From assembly GCA_000711775.1 (NCBI GenBank), contig ARYC01018455.1:1-64000 (forward strand): DNA of 64,000 nt, written 5' to 3'. Source of the DNA: Oxytricha trifallax. Its lineage: Eukaryota > Ciliophora > Spirotrichea > Sporadotrichida > Oxytrichidae. The notes under the pieces were generated by a model that worked only from the letters and a program-made list of their open reading frames with translations, had not been told where the DNA came from and ran no database searches. Positions 37,701 through 49,072 of this stretch are shown piece after piece. Positions within the stretch are counted from its first letter, which is position 1, and each line of letters begins with the position of its first letter. Both the position numbers and the translations under genes were made by a program.

Positions 37701-39703
37701 ATAATTCAGAACAGGGTTGAGTTAATCACTATATTCATCACATCCATATCGCAACTTAAACAATAAATCTATATACTCACTGTCATAAACTGACCCCAAA
37801 CCTCGCATATACTCACTTAAAATACTAATATTTAAACATTAAACCCCTACATAAACCCTATTAAAACCCTAATAAAGTATGCGCTAATAGTCTACTTTTA
37901 TCAATCAAAAACTCAATCAAACTACTGAAAGGGTTTTGGGGTTTTGATTATTCTAGCCTTATGATGTCTATAATCAAAATATTATTGTGGTAAAATATAT
38001 ATATAAAAGTTAAGCTTTTTAAGTTTGATCATAGTGATTTTTACGATGAATATTATAAAAATTTATATTTTTCTACACTATAAAAGTTATATCTTTATCA
38101 GTTAATAAATTTACAACTTCTAATAAACATAAGAATTATATTTATAGCTTAAACTATATTTATGAATGCATACTTTGCAACCTAGAAAATTTTTTAAGCA
38201 CGATATAATCTACGATGAAAACGAGGAAGTGCTAGAAATAGTGTTTGTGTGTTCAGGTGAGTACGCAATCGGTTACATGATTGACGGTCGAGAACATTTA
38301 GCAATTAAGCTCGGGCACAGAACAGCTATTGGAGATTACCAATTTACAATACATGATTATTATATACTGATTTAATTTATCATATCATTATCAAAATATA
38401 TCCCTTATTCTTAATAAAATTACCAAATAATCAACAAATAAAGGTCTGAGTTTAGATACAGGGCACTCTCAACGATAGACTCCTATGTTTTGAAAAACTT
38501 CTAAATTTAAAAAATATATGATAAGCATTACGATTTATGCTCAAAACTCAATAACAATATATTCAAGCAATACCTGACATTAATAAGAGACCCAGTAATT
38601 GAGAATAAAATTTCATAATATGAAAAAATTCAACAAAGATATTTATAATGGTGAGGATTTTAATTAAAATTATACTATTCTTTTCAAGTAAATTATGTGC
38701 GGTAAAATCTTATTGTAAACTATTTAAACTAATGAATTAATTTTTTTAAAGTAAAGCATAAACTTTTATTACTCTTAACATAACCCACTTTAAATATTAA
38801 AGAGAGTTTCCAAGGTAAAATATAGATCACCTTGAACAGCAAAAACATGTTCATTAATTGCAGAGACAGCAAACCAGACAACAAATAAACAGAGTTCAGA
38901 CTTTAAATCTCTAACATGATTTAGAGAGAAATAACTTGATGGCAGCTATGGACAAAAATATAGAAAAAAATCATAATAAATTGAAACTTCAGAAAGATGA
39001 AGTTTCTATAGTGGATTCACTTTAAGAGGACTACGAGGATATTAAAATTAGTGATTTCTAGAAAAATTTGGGGATAGAGAATCGCCAGAAAACTTTTGAG
39101 AGAAAGATTTCTATCAAAAGACCTGGTACTATATAGTTAGTTTATCACTTTATTCTTTAATATAAGCTTTTTTGATTTTGGGGGAGTTATTTTTTAAAAA
39201 AATCAATCAATAAAGTAGATTCTCATTTAAGCATATATTTGTAAGGATATTTGTATAAATTAAATATTTTATATCTAATGTAGTAACCAATAAACAATTT
39301 GAAAAGCCTAATTTTAACAATATCCCCTCATGCCTTTATAATATTATTTTTTATTTTTTCCAATAATAGTACTATAACTCTGAGAAGATTATTTATATAT
39401 AATTTTAAGTATTATAATATATTATTAAGATTAGACACAGGCAAAAGAGTATCAAATAAATTAGTTAAAAGCCCAAAAAGTTCGGCTAGATTTATAAAAG
39501 TAAACACTAAAGCTCGCAGAGGTTCGTAATTCTCAAAAGGATGCTCCCCTATGAATAAAACTACTACAAAGAACTCAAGGTTGGGAAGGGGATAGACTCT
39601 TGGGGGTGCAAGTGCTGCCATCTCACATAATATTATAAAATAATCAAATTTAACTTAGATTTAGTATTTTTAAATTTTTAAAGTATAATACATTAACTAA
39701 GAA
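31751..39703 (+). CDS. CNG/EAG-like potassium channel with cyclic-nucleotide-binding-type domain, interrupted by a TBE
   Basis: It starts at ATG 31751 (MHRSLYHRIEKQIQVPIQS). Segments in order: S1/S2 region (INYGIEIFFLLDIIQ), linker (EYTSEEDYLPVRKFRKIAYR), S3 (SYFIYDLLSVIPFGLF), weak S4 (LLQLFKLIRIKKLFQLVHLR), S5 (LIAILFILSYFIGTLW), pore helix and filter (FTTLSSLGYGDFYP), and S6 (IIAIFVFLFGVALFTFIMND). The C-linker follows (KWFGILGRFNKGMPLPKE). A CNB-like domain is at 38165-38380 (RKFFKHDIIYDENEEVLEI ... GEYAIGYMIDGRE). A Gln-rich coiled region follows to about 39150, with a basic tail at 39420-39630. Several short GTAAG introns are visible. The TBE at 33798-37946 lies inside codons: removal with one ATT gives VYSWRDEDYSSLMMSIIK. 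The filter has Leu where TVGYGD is usual. The end of the gene is uncertain. Confidence 0.82.
33798..33936 (+). repeat. TBE left terminal inverted repeat
   Basis: 139 bp, apparently identical in inverse to 37808-37946. It begins with the C4A4 telomere-like repeat and contains further GGGTTTTAATAGGGTTTATG-type telomere-like stretches. Confidence 0.93.
33958..35402 (-). pseudogene. TBE 57-kDa zinc-finger/kinase-like gene, frameshifted
   Basis: The frame starts at ATG 35402 (MSTNFLRRAALLGQSQQ) with a Glu-rich N-terminus and then two C2H2-type fingers (CKECNKVF; CEFCEKPYSHTRDLKVHL). A kinase-like domain follows, with HRDLKPENIML and IIDFNRA, then GTPGYFRE and QWDIWALAVI. It ends at TGA 33958-33960. 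The metal-binding DFG motif is DFN. The reading frame shifts at about 35115 (within the first finger) and at least twice more between about 34700 and 34910, so no full-length protein can be made. Published TBEs carry this zinc finger plus kinase ORF with unknown role. Confidence 0.85.
35967..36753 (+). pseudogene. TBE 22-kDa gene, frameshifted copy
   Basis: It starts MESMNDAMKKIQSQDLI, like the gene at 1367. It shares LPERNFFFGVLATLKPEY, the 26-nt GTAAG...TATAG microintron at about 36494-36519, and the Lys/Glu tail to TGA 36751-36753. Compared with the copy at 1367 it has one extra base near 36040, which brings a TGA into frame, and a two-base loss near 36575. It is convergent with the transposase gene, with stops 6 nt apart. 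Confidence 0.85.
36760..37808 (-). pseudogene. TBE 42-kDa Tc1/mariner-like transposase, one frameshift
   Basis: The frame runs from ATG 37808 (MRGLGSVYDSEYIDLL) through a helix-turn-helix-like part (YTSIARLLHKSPATVRSH). The catalytic acids are in FIHADEAVF, LFVDNLSVHK and SPQFNGIELYWG, all present. A single base is missing near 37015, between the second and third acids, and breaks the frame. It ends LDLNE at TGA 36760-36762. In Oxytricha these germline-limited transposases are thought to help excise germline DNA (published knowledge). The start codon lies at the inner edge of the terminal inverted repeat. Confidence 0.9.
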
Positions 39704-40200
39704 TGAAAAATCTGTATATAAGATAAAATTTATTTTATTAATTAAGCTAAATAAAAAACAATTTATAAAATTAAAAAAAATTATTTGAGAAATAACGACT
39801 AGTATGAGAGAGTTTTGGAACTTGAATAACAATTTGAGTTTTTGGGAAATGCTTTTTAATAAGTTTTTGGAAAATATGATTAAATTTTACAGATATTGAC
39901 TGATACGCAGTGATCATGTTAATACATAGATAAATAACAAGTTTTTTTTTAATAGAGAAAACATGATGATGTAAAGAATAATACTATTCAAAATAAAGTT
40001 AAATTGATTTTATTCTTAATTTTTAAATCTAACACTACGATTTTTGGAATTTTAATTTAAAAAATTATATTACATATTTAATTTTAAATAAAATACCTCA
40101 ACTTTCACTTAATTTAATTATAAATTTATATACAAGATATAACCAATAATTTAAAAGTATTCCTTTTATCTAAACCAAGACTTATAATATTGATTTTTTT
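39704..40200. other. AT-rich spacer
   Basis: Between the tail of the K+ channel and the 3' part of the next minus-strand gene. A 32-codon plus-strand frame (MREFWNLNNNLSF, about 39800) is too short to support. Nothing else was recognised. Confidence 0.4.
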
Positions 40201-43200
40201 TTCTTAATTTCGATATTACTTTTCCAACATGTTAGTTTTTTAATTTATATAATGTATGAATCTATTGATAGCAGTTGTGATAGAATCCTGTCTCAAGTAT
40301 CTGGCATTCCTTCTTCGCCTATATTAAATGTTAAATATATGACTATTATATTACTTACTTGGTTCTCTTAGCTTGATAGTATTCGCCATTTACGTCCACA
40401 GTGCTCACTCCAAAAACATTCAAGTTATAGCTTACATTTAAAATATAAAATTGCTTTTTATTTGCATATTTTAATAAAAAATTATGAAAATTATTTTTAA
40501 AATGATTTAGTTCGTTTTTATCAGTAATTTCTTCGTAGTGATTATTTCCTTCTAATTTAAAACTTGATATGTTGCTTTCTTTGGATTTAGAAATAAGAAA
40601 GTTTATTTATACATAAGGAAAATTCTTAAAAATTTTTTAATTCTAATGGTTTATACATAAAAATGAAGACCATTGTTAAAATTTCAATAATATGCTAATT
40701 TTTTATTTAAAAATAGCTTTCATACAAATTAAATGTAATTTTGTTAATAAAATTGAGCATTAATTATATTTTTTGCCTATTTTTCTGAATCTAATAAGTT
40801 TTATCGTTTTATTTAGCAAGAAATAAAATGAATTTATTTTTCTTTAAAAAATGACAAATTTATATGATAAATATAAACATTAATAAAATACAAGAAATAA
40901 GCTTTCTCTAAGATGGTAACAATAGGTCTTGGTTAGTTTTGAGATTGTTAATATCCTCATCGCATTAATCTTCCTCGGAATCATCATTTTCTTTGAACTG
41001 ACTTTCATCATCAGAATCGGTAATTTAATGCTCGTAATCTTACACTTAATGATTGCTGTTCTTCTCCTCCTAAAATATATGCTTCAATTTATTGCTAAGA
41101 GGTCATTTATTTAAACTATAAGAAAATTTCTGTTATTTATTTGGAATAAATGTCACTAAAAAATAATTAAAAATTAAAATTTGTTAAATTTACTGGCAAT
41201 ATCATATGAAAAGATCTAAGTAGACCTGTGTAAAAGATTAAAGTTTTAAAAAAACATAAATAAATATGCAAAAATATTTACATAGGAATTGTATAAGAAG
41301 TATGTTGCATTTTTATAAAGCTTGTCAATATTTATAGTTTAAGATAAAAATGCTAATTTTTTTAAATTTAGGCGAATTTCAAAGTAAGTTAATTTTTTAA
41401 CTTTTTTAAATATAAATCTACAATAGGATCATTAGATTCCTTTTTAGTCTTGATGTTGCTTTTAATCACTAATTAAGCACTGTCCTTTTTATCTTGCATT
41501 TTAAGTATTACTAAATAAAATTAATCATTGAATTAAATATGATTCGAGTAATATTAATGAAATATCTCTACAGTTATCATTAATAATTTATAGATAATTC
41601 TAATACTCTTTGTAATATTAAGAAATAATAATCATGAACATAATAATGAAAGCTCTATATAATAAAATTAATGAAGAAATAAATAGATAAAAACTTATAA
41701 CCTTGTTAATTGTAATTTAAGATATATTTATATTATTCTTTTTATTCCCCTCAAATATTAAAATAATGCAAACAACACAGTTATTTTTAATAATAATTTT
41801 TAATGTTATTTTATTTAGTTCATCTTTGCTCTATATTATTATTTAAAAAATACCAAAATTAAATTTAAAGACATATTTTCAAAATATTTAAATGATTATC
41901 AATATTTTATTGCTACCTGGTGTCTTATTTAACTGCAATTTTTTATTTTATTCTTAGTTTCTTTCATCAATTATGCCTACTTTATTTGTTTTTTTATTAA
42001 ACTTTAAAAAAAATGAATCATTAAATATTAAAATCTAACTATCAAGTTTAGAAATTTAAGTTGCTTTTTTACTTATTTTGATTATTTTTTTTGAACTTTC
42101 GTTATAAATATTTTATGAAATTGCCTGACCATCCTGAATTTGTTTATATATATATATCTATCACTTTTTATTTAAAAATATTAAATTTACATATTTAAAT
42201 ATTGAATCTCTATATTTTATTCTTACTCTCTAAATGTTTACTTCTATTTGCTTTATCTTTTCAAGTTTTTTATTAATTCTTTATCCACCTTCTCATATTA
42301 AAATCCAATTAAAATTAAATCAAAATTATTATTGATTTTAATAATAACTCAAAATTCATATTAATTAATAAGCATATTTTTTTATCATATGTTGAATTGG
42401 ATTAAATGCTTAATGTATTGAGGTTATGAGTCTTATTTATATTTTTAAGATTATAGTAATTTTCATTGAATCATCCCATTATTTAGAATTAAAAAATCTA
42501 AATAAATTTACATATATAAGGTATATATTTTTATTTTTTTTATCATAAACTCCCTTAATAAATGCTTTTAAAAAATAAAATAAATTAAAGATTAGGAAAT
42601 TATAAGAAAGATTACAGAAAATTTATGATCAGAAATAGTAGTCGTTTCTCTCATAAAAAATAGAACTTAAAAACTATTGAGATTATAGAGAAAATTTTAT
42701 TCTAATTCCTATTAAATAATAGTAGATGAGGCATATAAATTCACAGAGCAAGCTGGTATCAAACAAAGTAAATTATAAATATTTATGAATTAGTAGTGAA
42801 CCCTGATTTATTATAAGATAAGGCAATATTTATCAATATTTAATTCTAATTTTATGATTTTTACAAATATTCAATATCAAACAAGCAAATTTGTTTTATT
42901 CTATCAAAATTACTCAAAAAAGCGTTCTCTTTATTTTAAGTTAAATATAATCTTAACTATTATACTCTTTAAAAACATATAGTTTAATTAATTTTTGTTA
43001 ACCTTTAAGCGGGGAGTACACAATAATTTTCACTGTCTCTACTTTTTTGTTGAAGTTTATAATTTACATTTTTATTATTTCTTGAATTTTCATCTCCCTT
43101 TGAAGTCGAGAGTTTCTTATCATCTGTTTCGAAGTTCAAGTTCATTAAATTCAGATCAAAGTCAAAGTTTGGTTTCATGACAATTCCATCTTTATCCAAT

Positions 43201-43608
43201 GAGTTATTGTTAATAAACAATATTTAATAAGAAATACTAAAAAGGAATACTGATTATAAGGAATTTAAAGAATAATAAAAAAAGTCAAATTGCAATAAAT
43301 TATTATGAGTAAATATCTAAATTTCTTATTCTTTAATATATAAAAATAAATATTTTTTGAATATATATAATACTAAAATAGCAAGCTCACATTTATAGGG
43401 GTATTTGAAATAAATTAAAATTACTTTTATCAATTTAAATAATTCTATCAAATAAAGCCATTTCCTTACAAAATTATCTTAAAATAATCATTTCATAAAA
43501 GTATTCATCTAAAGTATATTTTTACAATATCAAATCTGTCATCATTTATATTGTCTGAAAAATCTGACAAACTCCTCTGATCATCTTCATTCGTTTACAC
43601 GTTATTAA

Positions 43609-43672
<64 letters not shown>

Positions 43673-44206
43673 ATATAAATATTTAATTAAATCATTATTC
43701 TATATCATTATAATTTATATTTAGTTAATAATGACAATTTGTTATTTTTATTACTTTTTACTATCAAATTTATCAAAATTCTTTTATTCTTCCCTTTCTT
43801 TCAACAATTATATATTAAATATTATCGATATTATAATATATAATTATGAGTCATTTGACATAGGCCAGTTTTAATCATTATTTTTATCCAACAATTCTTA
43901 CTTATTTTATTATAACCTCTATTATTGTAAAAATATAGTCATTTATTTATGCTATATTTGTCAAATTAATGATAATAAATATTTGGGAAACCCGTAATAA
44001 TTATTATCATTTTATTGGTTTTCATTGAGAGTTAAATTTGAAATCTAACCAGCCCCCTATATTTCTCCAACCACCTTATAATTCTATTTTCTAATCTATC
44101 TTTACTGATTTCTTCGTTAATGTCTCTGTTATTACTAAATATATTTATATTTATAGATAAAATCATAATTAATCTAATTATTATTATTTTACAAATATTT
44201 AAATAA

Positions 44207-44237
<31 letters not shown>

Positions 44238-46145
44238 TGCATAATAACTCTAATTGGTTTAATTTGGCTGAATAGTATTTTTGGCTTCAGTCTATACTTA
44301 ATTTTTATGATTATATATGTTAAAGTTATAAAATTTTGACTACATAAGAATTAATATAAAATTTAAATTGTTTTATTTATAGTTATAATGATTGATGGGA
44401 TCTTTTTATTCTTCATCTGGTTCTGCTGTTATATTATCCAAAGTATTCATTATTAGTAATTAATTTAATAATTTTATACAAAATATGTTATAAAATCATT
44501 TAAAATATATTTTATTAATATCTTGGTAGTATAATTACACCATAATTTTTATGAATAAAATTATTAAAAATATAGTTAAGAAGTAACCAAGAAAATTATT
44601 GATAGAAATATAAATAATAGTAAAAAAAAATACTCAATTTTAAGATCAACCAAATTTATGTATAAGTGAGGAAAAATCAAAAAAAATTACTATTATTTAA
44701 AATAAGTAAATATTTTTTTTAAAAATATTTTTAATATTTTCCATATTGTTTTCCTCACATGAGCTTATAGATAAATAAATAGGCTTTGCTAATATAAAAA
44801 TAAGCTTATCATAAAACACTTGAAATATCTCCCTTTTATAATGAAATTAATAAAAGTATTGTCAAAAAGAAAACTCCAGTTAATTTTGAAACCATATCGA
44901 GCTTGTACTCAAATTTATCATTTTGGAGAGAAAAGCATTATGATAATTTAATATATAATATATCAAAATTTAATAAATTAATCAATTTTTAAATCCATTA
45001 TATTAAAAAACACTCAATTTGAAAAATAAAACTCAAATTTTTATATTTTCAAATGAATTAGCTTAAGCAAATTAATAGTTTTTAATTTCTTTAGTATATG
45101 TTTTATATTTTTTTAAATAAAAGTTATATAAAAATATTGAAGTATATATAAAGAAGGATTTTTTTCATATTATTTAGATATTTTTACTTAATTTTATATT
45201 TATTTATCTAGGAAGCTTCTTGTTTACCCCTAATATTTCTATATATAATTTTTATTCACTAAATTTATAGAATTAACTTTAATTTTTCTTTTATCTTATA
45301 TTTTACTCATGCAAAATAATATAATTTATTATTATTAGAAATACATGAAATATTTTAATTTACCAGAAATTCAAATAAAACTAATAATTGCTTTAATTTT
45401 CCCTATAACATATTTTATTAATTATTAATTTTTGTTTTAATATATTTTATTCTTTCAACAACAACAAAAAATTGAAAAATTACCCGTAAAAGTTGATTGA
45501 TTCCATTTTAGATTAAATCTTTATAATTATAATAAAATTACTTAATGAAATATAGTTTCAATTAATTCTTATCACAACCTGTAAATTAAACAAGTATAAA
45601 TGTAAAATAATAAAAATTTGGATATTTTTTTTATATATTAATTTTTCAATTTTTTTGGTTCTGAAACTTCATCATATTCATACAAGATATCCTATAAAAA
45701 CAACACATACTTATTTTATATTACTTCGTAGGTTTTATCGCAAAATTTAATAATAAATTAAAATAATTTTTAAGTAAAAATTGACTGTAAATCTATTTTT
45801 TCAACCAAAGATCCTAAAAAAAAGCATTGATTGCGCGTGAATAAGTAATCAAATCCTTTTATTCATAAATTGAATATTCAATATTATTCAATTCTGTGGT
45901 ATAAGATAGGTGGGAAAATAAAGCAATCAAATCTCCAGTATTATTTAACTATAAAAAATATTTTTTAATTCTCAATAAAAAAAGGCTTTTATTGAGAATT
46001 TTGATATTATTTACAATCTTATTAGTTATTAAATTCATAAATGTTTATATAAGACCAATTAAATACCAGCTAAATTAGCTTGTATTTATCTTATCATTTT
46101 ACCTAGTGTCTTATGACCTATGTTTTAATCAATATAACAATAAAT
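40200..46145 (-). CDS. Unknown acidic, Asn/Lys-rich protein spread over about ten small blocks
   Basis: Minus-strand blocks, from the 5' side: about 46140-46060 (GHKTLGKMIRQIQANLAGIQ); 45970-45811 (TGDLIALFSHLSYTTELNN); 45694-45650 (ILYEYDEVSEPKKLKN); 44455-44400 (MNTLDNITAEPDEEQKDP); 44140-44040 (EEISKDRLENRIIRWLEKY); 43600-43540 (EDDQRSLSDFSDNINDDRFD); 43220-43010 (KPNFDFDLNLMNLNFETDD); 41500-41400 (QLVIKSNIKTKKESNDPIV); 41105-40893 (ITDSDDESQFKENDDSEED); 40597-40500 (SNISSFKLEGNNHYEEITD); 40440-40220 (VFGVSTVDVNGEYYQAKRTK, then a GTAAGT intron). Two junctions are confirmed by pointers (minus orientation): TAGGAT (45811-45816 and 45689-45694) and CTTATTTCT (40893-40901 and 40589-40597, giving RKLISKSKESNISS). 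I do not recognise the family. More than one gene could be mixed in. Inserts reach 1.5 kb and hold no recognised gene. Confidence 0.5.
43613..43672. repeat. (TA)n microsatellite
   Basis: About 60 bases of nearly pure TA repeat inside an insert of the unknown minus-strand gene. Confidence 0.9.
44208..44235. repeat. (TA)n microsatellite, second
   Basis: About 28 bases of TA repeat in another insert of the same gene. Confidence 0.85.
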
Positions 46146-46191
46146 AATTTACTTTAATCCATTATATAGTTAAAAGACTCAATTAGAAATA

Positions 46192-48950
46192 ATGAGTAAA
46201 AGAGACATTTGGAAACTCCTCCTTACAAGTTTATTATGTAAGTCAATCTCAACTCTCTTCTTTTAAATTTCAAATAAAAATCATGATTTTATTTAGGTTA
46301 TATTATAATCTTAATTTGTGGAAATTTCGGTCCTCTCCCTTTCAAAGTAGATACCTAAAACTGCGGTTAGCATAATGACTGCTCTGTAAGTTTAATTTTA
46401 GTAAATATTTCTAAGTTGATTTTTAAACAATGAATTTAAGTAAAATATAAAATGTTAATTTAAAATTATTAATTCCATCACATTTAGCTATCCTCAACAT
46501 TAAATAATGAGATTTAATTCTGCTAATCAACTTAAGGGGAAAAGGATATTATTCATGACGACTTTAAAGTTTAAATCTAATTTTTCGTGCCTCTGGATTA
46601 TATAGTAAGTTTATGTTTATATAATTTGATATGTTTTTCTTCTGTGGAATTTGAATTTATTTCCTTACCTAATAATTACTTATACAGGCATAAGGTAAAA
46701 CCACTAAAGTGAACATGACAGCCCAGTTTTATGGATCAAAAGACGCTAGCTTACAAAAATTATGCTAAGAGCAAATCATTAATATTCAAAAATAAACCAC
46801 AGAAATGAGAAAAGACTATAATTTATTGAAATATCAGCAATGGAAGGTTCAGGAAATTTAGTGTAATATAGTTGAGGCTGTTTATAATCGAGAGGCAGTT
46901 GCTATTGTAAGAATTATTATAAAGTTATATAATTACCTGTAGTGCCAACCACTGGATTTGATATACGTTGAGAATTTGAAACCTTACAATTTGTTCAAAG
47001 TTGAATTCGCTAAGGTGCTTATAAAACTTATATAATTATAACTTATAATTTCGTATTAATAATTGTAACTAGGATAAATAACCAGAAGATACATAGTTCC
47101 TTAACTATATCGTAAACTCAGAGATTGAATATATAGGCAAAAACCCCTATCACAGATATTTCATTGGTTTCTCAAGTCTAATCTTTTTGATAATCAATTT
47201 CATTGTACTAATCAGATATTTCAATAGTGTAAGCAAGTTTAAAATATAATATTTGAGGTATAGTTCAATATGATTATGGATGGTGAGAGAGGACATATTT
47301 AAATGTGGATATCTGGTTTACTTATAGTAAGAAATTAAAATTTTAGTAGTGGTAGTGTAGTGAATCGCTTAAGGCAAGGGAAATTAAAAAAAGAGATCAA
47401 AATTTAATTAGAGATCTCTAATATATAATAATCAGTATTAATTATTACTAATATATGTATAATAAATAGGGGCCATAAAATATTAAAAGATGGCATTAGG
47501 TTTTTTAAAAGTATTTTCCTACCCTACTTTTTTTTGGAACTCCCGATTACATTGCTCCTGAAGTTGTATCTGCAACATTTTTTTCTCCAACGACTGAATG
47601 AGTAGTAGCTCAATATGTGTTTTTGAAATTTCCCCATTTTTTGCTTCCATCATTTGCATTCATGATAACGAAGTCGAACTTTTTGCTTTCCTCGTTGCTC
47701 AACATATATTAGTAATAATTAATACTGAAATTAAAATTTTATTACAAAATATATTATTAGGGGTTAATAGCTTACAATTTCCCATATAAACTGTTTATTG
47801 GCAACACGCTTTTGATCTATATCCTTGATGCAAGTTTAAATGTAAGTATTTTTAAGAAAATTCAATAAATATCAACTTTAAAAACATTTTATTATCAATA
47901 AGGATATATCAAACTAATCATAAATATAGGCCACTTTTATCTCATCAATTCTATTGGCAAACCTGGTCGTAATTCATTCCCTAATTGGGAAAATAAATGA
48001 GCAAAATATGTGCATGTTTTATGCCCCCAAGATCTTTCTTACATTCCTAATTTGGATTGGGTTTTATGGATTTGTGTTCACAGAAGGGCTTTTGATTTTA
48101 CATTAACATTTGATTCTTAATGATTTCAATCCATAGTCCATTGGACTCAAAATTATTGAGGTAAGTTATGCATAAAGAGATATTAAATTTTCTGATCTTC
48201 GGAAGGGATATTAGATTTTCTGATCAACATTAAATGAAAAATTAGTAATAACTTTACAACTTTTTGAATAGAGCTTTTATTTCATTGCGATGTGCCTGTA
48301 TATTGTCTATACAGTTTATTATGCAGTTAAAGCAGTCAGAAAAGCTTTGATGTTTAAACAGAGCAAATTTGCAATTTTCACCAGTTTTCAAGCTATTTTA
48401 ATATCTTTCTTGATTTTATCTATGTTAGCAATGCCATTCTAAAATAAAAGTAAGTTTGGATTTACTCTATAGCAATATCTTCATATAAATTTCTGAAAAA
48501 TTAACTAAATTATGCTTTAGCGATGAGATTTATGAATGAAAACGGATTTATCAATATTTACTTGATATTAATGAGCACTTTAATGAGACCATAGGATGAA
48601 ACTTATGCTTAAGCTTTATAAGAAGTTCCTTCTTATGATTCATCTGCTAGACCACATAAATTAAAAATAATATGTATTTCAATGTTTTTTTACAATTTTT
48701 TTGGAACACAAGCAGATGCTGAGATTGAAATAGATACCTTTTTATATAATTATAATACAAATCTCTTATTAAAATTAATTGAAATGTCCAGTATGTAGAG
48801 CTTGTAAAAAAGAAACATATCAGAATAAGAGACTTATAATTCCGCATTGGATGACTCGTCAAGAATTCAAAGCTTATCATTCAATACATAGGATTAGGAA
48901 AATGATGATGATAGTCAAGATAAATCTAACTCTAATATATAATAATAAAT
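46192..48950 (+). CDS. Multi-pass membrane protein, possibly TMEM181/Wntless-like
   Basis: The start is ATG 46192 (MSKRDIWKLLLTSLL); a GTAAGTC...TTTAG intron joins it to CYIIILICGNFGPLPFKVD. A lumenal part follows (IIHDDFKVQIQFFVPLDY; NMTAQFYGSKDASLQKLCQE; PLDLIYVENLKPYNLFKVEF). Membrane segments follow: YFIGFSSLIFLIINFIVLI, TFISSILLANLVVIHSLIG, IFLTFLIWIGFYGFVF, YFIAMCLYIVYTVYYAV, SFQAILISFLILSMLAMPF and FINIYLILMSTLMRP. An Asp/Ser/Gln-rich tail follows. An N-terminal lumenal domain followed by a membrane bundle fits the Wntless/TMEM181/GOST fold, but this is a pattern judgement. Exons end in GTAAG donors throughout. The last frame stays open into the next gene's start, so the true stop is uncertain. 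An insert at 47230-47880 contains a stray kinase fragment. Confidence 0.55.
47530..47700 (+). pseudogene. Stray AGC-kinase fragment (MAST/Greatwall-like activation segment) inside an insert
   Basis: The frame reads FGTPDYIAPEVVSA and SPTTE, then TGA. In another frame immediately after, SICVFEISPFFAS corresponds to the kinase stretch after the APE motif (in Greatwall/MAST kinases about WALGVCLFEFLTGIPPF). GTPDYIAPE is diagnostic of AGC kinases. The piece is about 55 codons long, has a frame change and an in-frame TGA, and has no other kinase part nearby on either strand. It is either a misplaced coding block of a scrambled kinase gene or a decayed fragment. It plays no evident part in the surrounding membrane-protein gene. 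Confidence 0.6.
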
Positions 48951-49072
48951 TTATATAATCCTAATTTAAATAGTATAATTTAATACAATATAAAAACGTT
49001 TGAAGATTATTTTTACTAATATTATTAATTACATATTAACATCAAATTATAAATAAAATAGTATATATTTTA

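Larger units (their letters stand above)
33798..37946. mobile_element. Complete TBE (telomere-bearing element), 4,149 bp, inserted in the K+ channel gene
   Basis: Both ends start CAAAACCCCAAAACCC, the ciliate telomere repeat. They belong to 139-bp terminal inverted repeats (33798-33936 and 37808-37946) that look identical. The element is flanked by ATT on both sides (33795-33797 and 37947-37949), the ANT-type 3-bp target site known for TBE1. It carries the three TBE genes: 57-kDa zinc finger/kinase (-), 22-kDa (+) and 42-kDa transposase (-). Size and gene order fit Oxytricha TBEs. All three frames carry disruptions, so it is structurally whole but coding-decayed. Confidence 0.95.

Noticed and set aside
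39412-39621. Minus-strand hydrophobic frame (MAALAPPRVYPLPN)
   Set aside because: The plus strand of the same DNA gives a basic Ser/Thr/Gly-rich tail (KSPKSSARFIKVNTKARRG) that fits the upstream K+ channel better. The minus frame has no partner blocks.
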